Assembly: GCF_001693255.1 (NCBI RefSeq)
Contig: NZ_CP016474.1
Coordinates: forward strand, 1,940,661-2,004,660
DNA: 64,000 bases
From: Picosynechococcus sp. PCC 7003
GTDB lineage: Bacteria; Cyanobacteriota; Cyanobacteriia; Cyanobacteriales; MRBY01
Reading direction: 5' to 3'
Shown here: positions 1-8,705 of the stretch, one piece after another
Position numbering within the stretch: position 1 is the first letter of the stretch
Layout: each line of letters opens with the position of its first letter
Notes under the pieces: generated by a model
Database searches by the model: none
What the model saw: the letters and a program-made list of their open reading frames with translations, nothing else
What the model was told of the DNA's origin: nothing
Program-made: the position numbers and the translations under genes

Positions 1-660
1 AAAATTGGCTACATTCGTCTGGATGAGTTTAGTTCCCATGCTGCTGAGCAAATGTACAACGCCATCCAAGACCTAAAGACAGAAGCGGTGACGGGGTTTG
101 TGCTCGATCTACGGGGAAATCCTGGGGGATTGCTTTACTCTAGTGTTGATATTGCCCGGATGTGGATGGAAGAGAGGGCGATTGTGCGCACGGTGGATCG
201 TAAAGGGGGCGATCGCCAATTTAGCGCGAACCAAACAGCCATTACCGATTTACCTCTGGTGGTGCTCGTAGACGAAAACTCCGCCAGTGCCAGCGAGATT
301 TTAGCGGCGGCCCTCAAGGATAACGAACGGGCAACCCTCGTCGGGACTCGTACCTACGGCAAAGGCACCGTCCAATCAGTCCACGAATTATCCAATGGTG
401 CGGGCCTAGCAGTCACGATCTCCCGGTACTATCCCCCCAGCGGTATCAGCATTAACATGAATGGTGTGAATCCTGACATTACCGTAGAACTAGATAATGA
501 ACAGTTCACCCAACTGCGTCTCGATCCAAGTTTGATTGGTACAAGTTCCGACCCCCAGTTTCTCAAGGCGGTCAACATCCTCCAAAACCAACGCTTAAGC
601 GAAACCCCAGGAGACCAAGCGCCCCTCAGTGCCCGTTCGTCTGGTGCCGTATCCAATTAA
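1..660 (+). CDS. Carboxyl-terminal processing protease (S41 family), 3' part
   Basis: The reading frame is open from the first base, so the N-terminus and probably most of the PDZ domain lie outside the window. What remains is the S41 tail-specific protease domain. The motif LRGNPGG is followed by NSASASE and then TYGKG. The likely nucleophile is the second serine of that run (286-288). The lysine at 361-363 lies 25 residues further, the Ser/Lys spacing known from Prc and the D1 C-terminal processing protease. Cyanobacteria carry several Ctp paralogues, including CtpA, which matures PSII protein D1; the fragment does not say which one this is. Lumenal or periplasmic action is expected from the family but the signal peptide is not visible. 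Confidence 0.93.
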   Translation, partial: KIGYIRLDEFSSHAAEQMYNAIQDLKTEAVTGFVLDLRGNPGGLLYSSVDIARMWMEERAIVRTVDRKGGDRQFSANQTAITDLPLVVLVDENSASASEILAAALKDNERATLVGTRTYGKGTVQSVHELSNGAGLAVTISRYYPPSGISINMNGVNPDITVELDNEQFTQLRLDPSLIGTSSDPQFLKAVNILQNQRLSETPGDQAPLSARSSGAVSN

Positions 661-775
661 GGGCCTCCCATCGCTTCGATCGTCTGCAGTTCCCGTAGAT
701 GAGTAACCCAGAAACATTTGTTACAATCATTTACAATGCAACCCATTCAACTGTAGGCGATCGCATCGGAAAACT

Positions 776-2746
776 ATGCCATACCAGACCCGTACCCCCG
801 CGACCCCGGTCAACTCGGTTATCGAACAGCCCATCCAGGAGTCCGAGCTGTGGCGTTACAATCCAGAGGCGATCGAAACCCAATACCGCAACCGTCCCTT
901 TGCTGTTCTGGGACGTCTCCTCACCATCATTTCCAGCTTTAGTGGTCTACTGCTCAGGATCTGGTGGGCCAAAGCAACGGGCAACAAGAACAATCCCAAA
1001 GCCCAACAGAAACAAGCCGATCACCTCAAGGCAGTTCTGACGAAATTAGGCCCCACCTACATCAAAATTGGCCAAGCCCTTTCTACCCGTCCTGACCTCG
1101 TCCCTCCCGTATATCTGACGGAATTGACCAGCCTCCAGGATCAACTCCCGTCCTTTCCCAATGAAATTGCCTTTCGCTTCATCGAAGAAGAATTAGGGGA
1201 ACCCCCCGAAAAAATCTATGCCGAGATCTCAGATCATCCCCTTGCCGCTGCTTCTCTCGGCCAAGTCTATCAAGCCCGCCTTAAAACCGGCGAAAAAGTC
1301 GCTGTAAAAGTTCAACGCCCGGATCTGCAACAGCGCATCAACCTCGATATTTTTATCATGCGGCGCATTGCCCGCTGGCTCCAAAATAATGTTAAACAAG
1401 TCCGCTCCGACCTAATTGGTATCACCGACGAATTTGCGGCGCGTATTTTTGAAGAAATGAACTATGCCCAGGAAGGGCGTAACGCCGAAAAATTCAAAAA
1501 ACTCTACGGCGGCATGGCAGAAATCTATGTGCCAAAAATTTACTGGAAATATACTGGCAAGCGCGTCCTCACCATGGAGTGGCTCGATGGGACGAAGCTC
1601 ACTAACCTCAAGGAAGTTGCTGCTAAAGGGATCGATGCCACCCATTTAGTTGAAGTCGGGGTGGAATGTTCCCTCCGTCAACTCTTGGAGTTTGGCTTTT
1701 TCCATGCCGATCCCCACCCCGGTAATCTCTTGGCCCTTGATGATGGTCGCCTTGCTTATCTAGATTTTGGCATGATGAGCATGATCGAACCCTACCAGCG
1801 CTATGGGTTGATCGAAGCTGTGGTACACCTAGTCAACCGAGATTTTGAAGCCCTGGCCCATGACTATGTCAAATTAGATTTTCTTAAGTCCGACACGGAT
1901 CTCGCCCCGATTATTCCAGCTTTGAGTACCGTTTTTAATAATGCCTTAGGGGCTAGTGTTGCGGAACTTAATTTCAAGAGCATCACGGATCAAATGTCAG
2001 GCATTATGTACGAATTTCCGTTTAAGGTGCCGGCCTACTATGCCTTGATTATTCGTTCGATGGTGACCCTCGAAGGAATTGCCATTGGTGTTGATCCAGA
2101 ATTTAAGGTCTTGAGCAAAGCGTATCCCTATGTTGCGAAGCGCCTGTTAACTGATAATTCCCCAGAATTACGTCATTCCCTTAAGGATTTATTGTTTAAA
2201 GAAGGAAGTTTTCGCTGGAATCGCCTAGAAAATTTGCTGAATAACGCGAAGGATTCTAACGATTACGATCTCAAAGGGGCAGTCAACCAAGCCATTGACT
2301 ATATTTTTTCGGAACGGGGTGAATTTATCCGGGAGCGCCTCGCCGAAGAAATCATTCAATCGGTGGATATCCTCGGACGTAATACGTTCCAAAACATTAC
2401 CAGTTTGGTGCAAGAACAGTTGGGTCAAAAGCCGACCCAAAACCGGGCTAGGGGCATGAGTGCAGAAGACCGGGCCAATTTGGTGCACATTCAAAATATT
2501 TGGCGCATCCTCCAGGAAACCCCGGATTTTGACCCGATGTTTATTTTGCCGTTGATCCCGAAGGTGCTCATTAAGCCGGAAACTCAACAGTTGGGTCAGA
2601 AAATCGCGGAGGGTCTCTTGCAACGCGTTGCGGCCCGTTTCATTCGCAATGTTTTGTTGGCAGACCCCAACGGCGATAGTCATCGTCAGCGGGAAGTTAT
2701 CCGCTACCCTGGGTCTCTGCCGCTGCCAAAGTCGGCCTTACAGTAA
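776..2746 (+). CDS. ABC1/AarF/UbiB-family atypical kinase
   Basis: A 656-residue protein with the hallmarks of the ABC1 (UbiB/COQ8) family: KIGQ at about residues 97-100, the alanine-rich loop AAASLGQVY in place of a normal kinase glycine-rich loop, the catalytic-loop motif HADPHPGN at about 310-317, and the metal-binding DFG at about 330. Family members support prenylquinone metabolism, and plastid homologues sit in plastoglobules and thylakoids. Cyanobacteria have several paralogues, so a plastoquinone or tocopherol role is inference. The start ATG lies about 115 bp after the protease stop. Two TACAAT-like -10 boxes lie in that gap (around 725-745), which suggests an own promoter. Confidence 0.93.
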   Translation: MPYQTRTPATPVNSVIEQPIQESELWRYNPEAIETQYRNRPFAVLGRLLTIISSFSGLLLRIWWAKATGNKNNPKAQQKQADHLKAVLTKLGPTYIKIGQALSTRPDLVPPVYLTELTSLQDQLPSFPNEIAFRFIEEELGEPPEKIYAEISDHPLAAASLGQVYQARLKTGEKVAVKVQRPDLQQRINLDIFIMRRIARWLQNNVKQVRSDLIGITDEFAARIFEEMNYAQEGRNAEKFKKLYGGMAEIYVPKIYWKYTGKRVLTMEWLDGTKLTNLKEVAAKGIDATHLVEVGVECSLRQLLEFGFFHADPHPGNLLALDDGRLAYLDFGMMSMIEPYQRYGLIEAVVHLVNRDFEALAHDYVKLDFLKSDTDLAPIIPALSTVFNNALGASVAELNFKSITDQMSGIMYEFPFKVPAYYALIIRSMVTLEGIAIGVDPEFKVLSKAYPYVAKRLLTDNSPELRHSLKDLLFKEGSFRWNRLENLLNNAKDSNDYDLKGAVNQAIDYIFSERGEFIRERLAEEIIQSVDILGRNTFQNITSLVQEQLGQKPTQNRARGMSAEDRANLVHIQNIWRILQETPDFDPMFILPLIPKVLIKPETQQLGQKIAEGLLQRVAARFIRNVLLADPNGDSHRQREVIRYPGSLPLPKSALQ

Positions 2747-2819
2747 AACCTTAGGGAAATCATTGTTTTTTGGCGTAAAATTGAGCAAGCGTTAGCAACA
2801 TAAAAGACATCGTAGAGCC

Positions 2820-3485
2820 ATGGCACAATCTAAACCGTATCAACCTATTTTGCTGCGTTTGCTCCATGGTTTAACGGCAATTTTAGTATTGTTGGCTTTA
2901 GATACGGGGTTTTGGGTTTACGATATTTATGATGGCCGCTGGGGACGCTTAGGTTTGCCACGAATCGAAGCGATGCAGGGCATCCATGGAACAATCGCCT
3001 TAACGTTTTTCCTGTTGCTACCGTTTTTTGCGGTGTATAGTTTTCGTCTGGGCGATCGCCGTTTGTTGCAACCCAATTCTCTTGCGCAACTCAGGCAAGT
3101 AGGGAAGTCCATCTGGTGGGTTTCGGCCCATCGGCTGATTAATACGGGTATGCTGCTGGCGGGAACCTTGGCCGTCGTTACGGGCCGGATGATGAAGGAA
3201 GAATGGCTACCGGCGGGAGAATTAAATCATCTCGCTTACTTTGGGCATCTGTTGGCCTGGGTGGTCATGTTTGGGGCGCTGGCCCTGCACTTACTGTTGG
3301 GCATTAAGGTGGGCGGTGTACCGCTGTTGGCTTCGATGATCAGTTTTCAGCAACGGGAAGGCGATCGCCCCAAAAACTGGTTACAGGGATTCCAGAAGCA
3401 GCAGAGCTTGTTACTGAAATCCCTAGAAATCATCGTGGGTTTAGGGGTGCTTTTTGCCTTGGTTGTGCCCTTGCTGAGTGTTTAG
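2820..3485 (+). CDS. Cytochrome b/b6-like (b561-type) membrane protein
   Basis: 221 residues with about four or five hydrophobic helices and histidines inside or next to them (LLHGL near residue 16, GIHGT near 54, SAHRLI, YFGHLLAW, ALHLLLG). This pattern fits a diheme b-type cytochrome of the b561 / cytochrome b N-terminal superfamily. It is probably a membrane electron carrier; donor and acceptor cannot be read from the sequence. It follows the ABC1 gene by 73 bp on the same strand. Its TAG stop overlaps the stop codon of the convergent nitroreductase gene. Confidence 0.75.
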   Translation: MAQSKPYQPILLRLLHGLTAILVLLALDTGFWVYDIYDGRWGRLGLPRIEAMQGIHGTIALTFFLLLPFFAVYSFRLGDRRLLQPNSLAQLRQVGKSIWWVSAHRLINTGMLLAGTLAVVTGRMMKEEWLPAGELNHLAYFGHLLAWVVMFGALALHLLLGIKVGGVPLLASMISFQQREGDRPKNWLQGFQKQQSLLLKSLEIIVGLGVLFALVVPLLSV

Positions 3486-4078
3486 AAATAGGGATTTTCC
3501 CAAGTTCCGGTGAAGACAATTTCCGTGAGGGGTTTGCGGCTACGGGGGCTTTGTTCCCGTTCCTGGAGGGCTTCTGATGCTGTGGAAATTTCACCAGGAT
3601 AACCAATGGCCACGGCTGCCGCCGGGTCAAATCCAGCGGGAATTTTGTAGAAGTCACGGGCCTTTTCTTTATCGAAACCGCCCATTTGGTGCACCCGCAG
3701 ACCGAGGGCTTCAGCTTGGATTGTTAAACTGGTCAAGGCCTGGCCCACATCGTACATTCCGTAGGGATTCGGGTTATCATTGCGGGTAAATCGCTGTTTT
3801 CCGACAGAAATCATCAGAATATATGCGTTTTTTGCCCAGGTCTGGTTTGTTTCCATCAGACAGTCCAACATTTTGCCATAGGCGGTGGCATCAGCTTTTG
3901 TGGCCACCAAAAACCGCCAAGGCTGTTCATTAAAACAAGAAGAAGCCCACCGGGCAGCTTCCAGTAAGCTCCCAATTTTTTCTGCTTCTACGGGGCGATC
4001 GCCATCAAAGATGACCGTACTGAACCGTTGACGCAGCAGGGGATGAATTGGATATTGAGTTTGGGCGGGTTTTTCCAT
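3482..4078 (-). CDS. Nitroreductase-family flavoprotein
   Basis: 198 residues of the FMN-dependent nitroreductase fold. The N-terminal segment RFSTVIFDGDRPV and the flavin-contact region SSCFNEQPWRFLVATK are typical, as is the late GYPGE motif. Family members use NAD(P)H to reduce nitroaromatics, quinones or flavins; the natural substrate is unknown. The gene is convergent with the upstream cytochrome gene and the two stop codons overlap (3482-3485). The start at 4078 gives a normal family length. Confidence 0.88.
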   Translation of the reverse strand: MEKPAQTQYPIHPLLRQRFSTVIFDGDRPVEAEKIGSLLEAARWASSCFNEQPWRFLVATKADATAYGKMLDCLMETNQTWAKNAYILMISVGKQRFTRNDNPNPYGMYDVGQALTSLTIQAEALGLRVHQMGGFDKEKARDFYKIPAGFDPAAAVAIGYPGEISTASEALQEREQSPRSRKPLTEIVFTGTWENPYF

Positions 4079-4193
4079 GGAACTTACGACAGAATAATGG
4101 GCAACAGAAAACTAAATTCCAGCTTTAGGATAACGACTTTTGGGTTGGATGTTTGGTGGATTATTGATGGATTAAATTTTATCTGGGCTAGTT

Positions 4194-4859
4194 ATGGTTG
4201 CCTCTTCCCCTAGAACAGCGGGTCAAAATGTACGTCGCTTAGCTTTTCGACGTCGCCTCCAGTCCTGGCAGGCTTTCTTGGCGGCGGCGGGACTCCCGGT
4301 CTTGGTGGTGTTTATGTTTCCGGTCTTGGCGATTGGTCTGGGGTTTATTGCGGCCATCGTGATTGTGGCGATCGCCGCCTTTGGAGCCATGGGTTTTATT
4401 TTCCGGGGTTTAGACCTTTGGCAGGCCGCAAATCGCGCTGTCCAGGGGGCAAGGGCTGAGGAAAATGTCGCCAAAACGCTCCAGGAACTAGAACCCCAGG
4501 GGTGGTCTTTTGAATATGGGATGCGCCTTGATGAGGGCCTAGGGGATGCCGATGTAATTTGCTTTTCGCCCCAGAAAAAAACCTATGTCATTGATGTCAA
4601 ATCCCACAAAGGTACGGTGATTTTCCAAGATCATCGTCTCCAGCGCCGCATGGGCCGCACCATCTATGGCTTTAAGAAGGATTTTTTACAAATTGTGATG
4701 AAGCAGGCGCTCCAGGTACGCGATAAAAAAAAGCTCGATTTTGTCACGCCACTGCTGGTGTTCACCCGTGCCCAGTTGGCTGTTTCTCACAAAAAAATTC
4801 GGGGAGTTTATGTGATTGGTCAGGCGGATTTGGTGGCGAAGTTGCAGGAATTAGGTTGA
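4194..4859 (+). CDS. Membrane-anchored NERD (nuclease-related) domain protein
   Basis: 221 residues. Two adjacent hydrophobic segments (about residues 25-65) form an N-terminal membrane hairpin. The C-terminal part reads AEENVAKTLQEL, then GLGDADVICF, then VIDVKSHKG. This is the conserved core of NERD domains, with the Asp and D-x-K residues that resemble the active site of restriction-like endonucleases. Nuclease activity is a family prediction, not shown here. The next plus-strand gene starts about 130 bp downstream and is also a membrane protein of unknown role. Confidence 0.82.
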   Translation: MVASSPRTAGQNVRRLAFRRRLQSWQAFLAAAGLPVLVVFMFPVLAIGLGFIAAIVIVAIAAFGAMGFIFRGLDLWQAANRAVQGARAEENVAKTLQELEPQGWSFEYGMRLDEGLGDADVICFSPQKKTYVIDVKSHKGTVIFQDHRLQRRMGRTIYGFKKDFLQIVMKQALQVRDKKKLDFVTPLLVFTRAQLAVSHKKIRGVYVIGQADLVAKLQELG

Positions 4860-4989
4860 ATATCAGGGAGGCAATTATCGTTCAAAATTATTGCAGATCA
4901 CGCCATTTCCCAAAAAATTTGATCGAGAAACAATTCAGACTCGCTTACGATCAAAGTAACAGAATCCCCCTGGACACGACAGATTTTTT

Positions 4990-6348
4990 ATGCTCCATGA
5001 TTTTCAATTGTCCATCTTGGCCCTGGGTAATGACCAGTATCAACTGCGTTTAAGTTCGGCGATCGCCCCCGGTGCGGAGCCCATCGTGGAAGTGGTCACT
5101 TGGCAACCGGAAGCTTGGCTGGCAACCTGGGCTGATTATCCCCTAGAGACCTGGGGGAAAATGCTGTTTACGGCCCTTTTTGTGGGAGAAATTTGCGAGC
5201 ATTGGCAGGATATGGTGGCGATCGCCCAAGTGGATAATTTGCCGATTCACGTCTATTTAGGCCTACCGGATGGGATTTTGTGGTTTTTGCCGTGGGAAGC
5301 GATGTTTATCAAACCGCAGCATTACACGGTGAATTTTTCTCGGCAACGGGATCGGGCAACAGGTGCCGATAATTCTGAAAATTTAGATACAGCGGTTGAT
5401 TTGTCTTGGTTGGGGGAGACAGAAACCGAGGAGGATGTTGCCTTTATCCAAGATATTTTTGCGAATATGCCAGAACAATCCGAGATGGAAACGAATGAGG
5501 CGGATCCTCATCGAGGGATTTTCCTCGCTCCATCCTGGCGCTCTCTATTGACTTTACCCAATAGCCTCCTGGGGTTGGGTTTGATTGTCACCCTCACCTT
5601 GGGAGGCATTCTATTGGGCCGACATTTACAGAACATTGCCGTAACACCCACCACGATGGAAGGAATCACTCGCCTCACAGAAGGGGAACTAGAAAAGCTT
5701 GACGATGCAGACTTGGTGCAGTTGGCCCAGGCAGATATTGACCAAGACAATTGGGGTAATGTTGAAATGATCCTCAGTGAACTTCTTGATCGCCAAGCCT
5801 TTAGTACCGTGAAACCGTTACTGTTTGATCCGGCGATCGCCCCGGAAAATGGCACCATCGCTTTTTTACGGGGGCGTTACCTTTGGCAAACAACCCTGGC
5901 AGCATCTCCACCATCACCAACCCAGGCAACGGCGATCGCCACTGTGCAAGCAGATTGGGAAATGGCCCTGGCCCAACAGCCCAATGACCCCGAAATTTTA
6001 ATGGCCCTAGGCTTTGCCCATTACATTAATGAAGATTACGAAGCCGCCAATGATCGCTGGTATGAAGCCCTAGCAGCAGCAACAACCCAGGCTTTCCCCC
6101 CGGCCCCCCAAGCGGAGATTTATGCCGGCCTCGCAATTAGTATGTACGATTTGGCCCAAGGACAATCCACCGACATTGACCAAGAGATTCTTGTGGGAAA
6201 AGCCGAAAAACTCCGGGCGATCGCCCTAGATCTTGATCGTTCCCATCTCAACCCCCGACGCCTCGAACAAAGTTGGCTGTGGTTTCCTGAGGCGATCGCC
6301 ACTTGGCAAACCCTGCTCGCCTTAGAACAATCTCCACAATCTCCCTAA
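4990..6348 (+). CDS. Unrecognised membrane protein: CHAT-like N-terminus, one TM, helical-repeat C-terminus
   Basis: 452 residues with three parts. Residues 1 to about 125 (LSILALGNDQYQLRLS ... LFTALFVGEI ... GLPDGILWFLPWEAMF) resemble the region that precedes the caspase-like protease in cyanobacterial CHAT proteins, but the His/Cys catalytic half is absent. A single strongly hydrophobic segment follows at about residues 190-215. The C-terminal half is alpha-helical and looks TPR-like (ALGFAHYINEDYEAANDRWYEAL). No enzyme motif is visible. A cytoplasmic scaffold tethered to a membrane is a guess. The start ATG at 4990 overlaps a short alternative frame that has no coding character. Confidence 0.8.
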   Translation: MLHDFQLSILALGNDQYQLRLSSAIAPGAEPIVEVVTWQPEAWLATWADYPLETWGKMLFTALFVGEICEHWQDMVAIAQVDNLPIHVYLGLPDGILWFLPWEAMFIKPQHYTVNFSRQRDRATGADNSENLDTAVDLSWLGETETEEDVAFIQDIFANMPEQSEMETNEADPHRGIFLAPSWRSLLTLPNSLLGLGLIVTLTLGGILLGRHLQNIAVTPTTMEGITRLTEGELEKLDDADLVQLAQADIDQDNWGNVEMILSELLDRQAFSTVKPLLFDPAIAPENGTIAFLRGRYLWQTTLAASPPSPTQATAIATVQADWEMALAQQPNDPEILMALGFAHYINEDYEAANDRWYEALAAATTQAFPPAPQAEIYAGLAISMYDLAQGQSTDIDQEILVGKAEKLRAIALDLDRSHLNPRRLEQSWLWFPEAIATWQTLLALEQSPQSP

Positions 6349-6485
6349 GCTACATCTGTGGAACATATTCAATTAACTGAGTAGTAAAAATCTTGCAAAC
6401 CATTACGGCTTAAGCACGAGACCCCCTGATGGGACGGACTTGGGGGACAATGGGGTGAAATAAATCCCACGATAATAACCCGATT

Positions 6486-8450
6486 ATGTCCGAACAAAAC
6501 ATTGAATCCATCCTCCAGGAGCAGCGCCTTTTTTCCCCTGCACCGGACTTTTCCGCCGAGGCCCAGATCAAAAGCTTAGACCAGTACCAGGCCCTTTACG
6601 ACCGGGCCAAAAGTGATCCTGAAGGCTTTTGGGGTGAACTCGCTGAGCAGGAACTGGAATGGTTTGAAAAATGGGATCAGGTGCTCGATTGGCAACCGCC
6701 CTTCGCAAAATGGTTTGTCAACGGCAAGATCAACATTTCCCATAACTGCCTCGATCGCCACCTGAAAACTTGGCGCAAAAATAAAGCCGCCCTGATCTGG
6801 GAAGGGGAACCCGGCGATTCCCGGACCCTCACCTACGCCCAACTGCACCATGAGGTTTGCCAATTCGCCAACGCCATGAAAAAACTGGGGGTCAAAAAAG
6901 GCGATCGCGTCGGAATTTATATGCCGATGATCCCCGAAGCCGTCATTGCCCTCCTCGCCTGTGCCCGCATTGGTGCCCCCCACACCGTGGTCTTTGGGGG
7001 ATTTAGTGCCGAAGCCCTCCGCAGTCGCCTCGAAGATGCCGAAGCTAAACTCGTGATCACCGCCGATGGCGGTTTCCGCAAAGATAAAGCAGTACCCCTC
7101 AAGGATCAAGTGGATGCGGCGATCGCCGACCACCATGCCCCCAGCGTCGAGAATGTCTTAGTCGTTCAACGCACCAAGGAACCCGTCCACATGGAAGCAG
7201 GGCGCGACCATTGGTGGCATGATCTCCAGAAGGAAGTCTCCGCTAACTGTCCTGCCGAACCGATGGATGCCGAAGACATGCTTTTTATCCTCTACACCAG
7301 CGGCACCACGGGCAAACCCAAGGGGGTTGTCCACACGACCGGCGGCTATAACCTCTACACCCACATGACCACCAAATGGATCTTTGATCTCAAAGACGAT
7401 GATGTGTATTGGTGTGGTGCCGATGTGGGCTGGATCACAGGCCACAGTTACATTACCTATGGCCCCCTATCTAACGGCGCAACGGTCTTAATGTACGAAG
7501 GCGCGCCCCGTCCGTCTAATCCCGGTTGCTATTGGGAAGTAATCCAAAAATATGGCGTCACCATTTTCTACACAGCTCCCACGGCGATCCGGGCTTTTAT
7601 CAAAATGGGCGAAGACATCCCCAACCAATACGATATGAGCTCCCTGCGTCTCTTGGGGACTGTGGGTGAACCGATTAACCCGGAAGCTTGGATGTGGTAC
7701 CACCGAGTGATTGGGGGCGAGCGTTGTCCCATCGTCGATACTTGGTGGCAAACGGAAACTGGCGGCGTGATGATTACACCTTTACCTGGTGCCACCCCCA
7801 CCAAACCCGGTTCCGCAACTTTCCCCTTCCCCGGTATTGTGGCGGAGGTGGTCGATCTCGATGGCAACCCCGTTGATGATAACGAAGGCGGATATTTGGT
7901 GGTGAAACAACCTTGGCCGGGGATGATGCGCACCGTTTATGGCAATCCCGAACGGTTCCGGTCTACCTATTGGGAGCACATCGCCCCGAAAGATGGGCAA
8001 TACCTCTACTTTGCAGGGGATGGCGCACGCCGTGATCAGGATGGCTATTTCTGGATTATGGGGCGTGTCGATGATGTGTTGAATGTATCCGGTCACCGTC
8101 TCGGCACGATGGAAGTGGAATCAGCCCTCGTGTCTCACCCTGCCGTCGCAGAAGCTGCGGTCGTAGGTAAACCCGATCCGATTAAAGGGGAAGAGGTGTT
8201 TGCCTTTGTTACCCTTGAGGGCACCTACAGTCCGAGCGACGAATTGGTGGCAGAGTTAAAAGCCCATGTGGTCAAAGAAATTGGGGCGATCGCCCGTCCC
8301 GGAGAAATTCGTTTTGCCGATGTCATGCCCAAAACCCGTTCAGGGAAGATTATGCGACGTCTATTGCGAAACCTCGCCGCAGGCCAGGAAATTGTGGGTG
8401 ATACCTCCACCCTCGAAGACCGCAGCGTCCTCGACCAACTCCGGGGCTAA
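6486..8450 (+). CDS. acs: Acetyl-CoA synthetase
   Basis: 654 residues, the usual Acs length. It activates acetate with ATP to acetyl-AMP and then forms acetyl-CoA in the cytoplasm. Seen in the sequence: the AMP-binding P-loop [11 protein letters not shown] at about 270-280, the acetate-pocket and ATP motif [10 protein letters not shown], the [16 protein letters not shown] hinge, and the C-terminal [11 protein letters not shown]. The lysine of the last motif (about residue 621) is the regulatory acetylation site in known Acs enzymes. The gene is monocistronic; the structured tandem repeat lies right after its stop. Confidence 0.97.
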   Translation: MSEQNIESILQEQRLFSPAPDFSAEAQIKSLDQYQALYDRAKSDPEGFWGELAEQELEWFEKWDQVLDWQPPFAKWFVNGKINISHNCLDRHLKTWRKNKAALIWEGEPGDSRTLTYAQLHHEVCQFANAMKKLGVKKGDRVGIYMPMIPEAVIALLACARIGAPHTVVFGGFSAEALRSRLEDAEAKLVITADGGFRKDKAVPLKDQVDAAIADHHAPSVENVLVVQRTKEPVHMEAGRDHWWHDLQKEVSANCPAEPMDAEDMLFILYTSGTTGKPKGVVHTTGGYNLYTHMTTKWIFDLKDDDVYWCGADVGWITGHSYITYGPLSNGATVLMYEGAPRPSNPGCYWEVIQKYGVTIFYTAPTAIRAFIKMGEDIPNQYDMSSLRLLGTVGEPINPEAWMWYHRVIGGERCPIVDTWWQTETGGVMITPLPGATPTKPGSATFPFPGIVAEVVDLDGNPVDDNEGGYLVVKQPWPGMMRTVYGNPERFRSTYWEHIAPKDGQYLYFAGDGARRDQDGYFWIMGRVDDVLNVSGHRLGTMEVESALVSHPAVAEAAVVGKPDPIKGEEVFAFVTLEGTYSPSDELVAELKAHVVKEIGAIARPGEIRFADVMPKTRSGKIMRRLLRNLAAGQEIVGDTSTLEDRSVLDQLRG

Positions 8451-8465
8451 AACCCTACCCATTCT

Positions 8466-8613
8466 CCCTTGAGGGAGATGTCCGGAGGACAGAGGGTGAC
8501 TTCCCTTGAGGGAGATGTCCGGAGGACAGAGGGTGACTTCCCTTGAGGGAGATGTCCGGAGGACAGAGGGTGACTTCCCTTGAGGGAGATGTCCGGCAGG
8601 AAAAGGGTGCCTC
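8466..8613. repeat. Four-copy 37-bp tandem repeat with internal dyad symmetry
   Basis: Copies start at 8466, 8503, 8540 and 8577. The first three look identical; the fourth diverges after its first half. Each unit holds TGTCCGGAGGACA, a 5-bp perfect stem with a 3-base loop, enclosed by CCCT...AGGG, and each junction holds TCCCTTGAGGGA. Every unit can therefore fold as a hairpin on either strand. The array lies between convergent acs and a binding-protein gene, so a 3'-UTR role (termination, RNA protection) is plausible. There are no spacers, so it is not a CRISPR array. Confidence 0.95.
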
Positions 8614-8705
8614 CCCTAGGGAAGGTTGCTGTAAGCCGGAGGGGAGTCAGTAAGTTCCAAAGACAGAACTGATTCCCCCTTTTTAACACAGGCCTCGGTT
8701 TGACT

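Noticed and set aside
4856-5053. 65-codon frame between the NERD gene and the next gene
   Set aside because: Overlaps both neighbours; no family features.
6576-7136. 186-codon frame antisense to acs
   Set aside because: Shadow of a real gene with full Acs motifs; no own ribosome site.
8466-8613. CRISPR array
   Set aside because: Units abut directly with no spacers, and there are no cas genes in the window.
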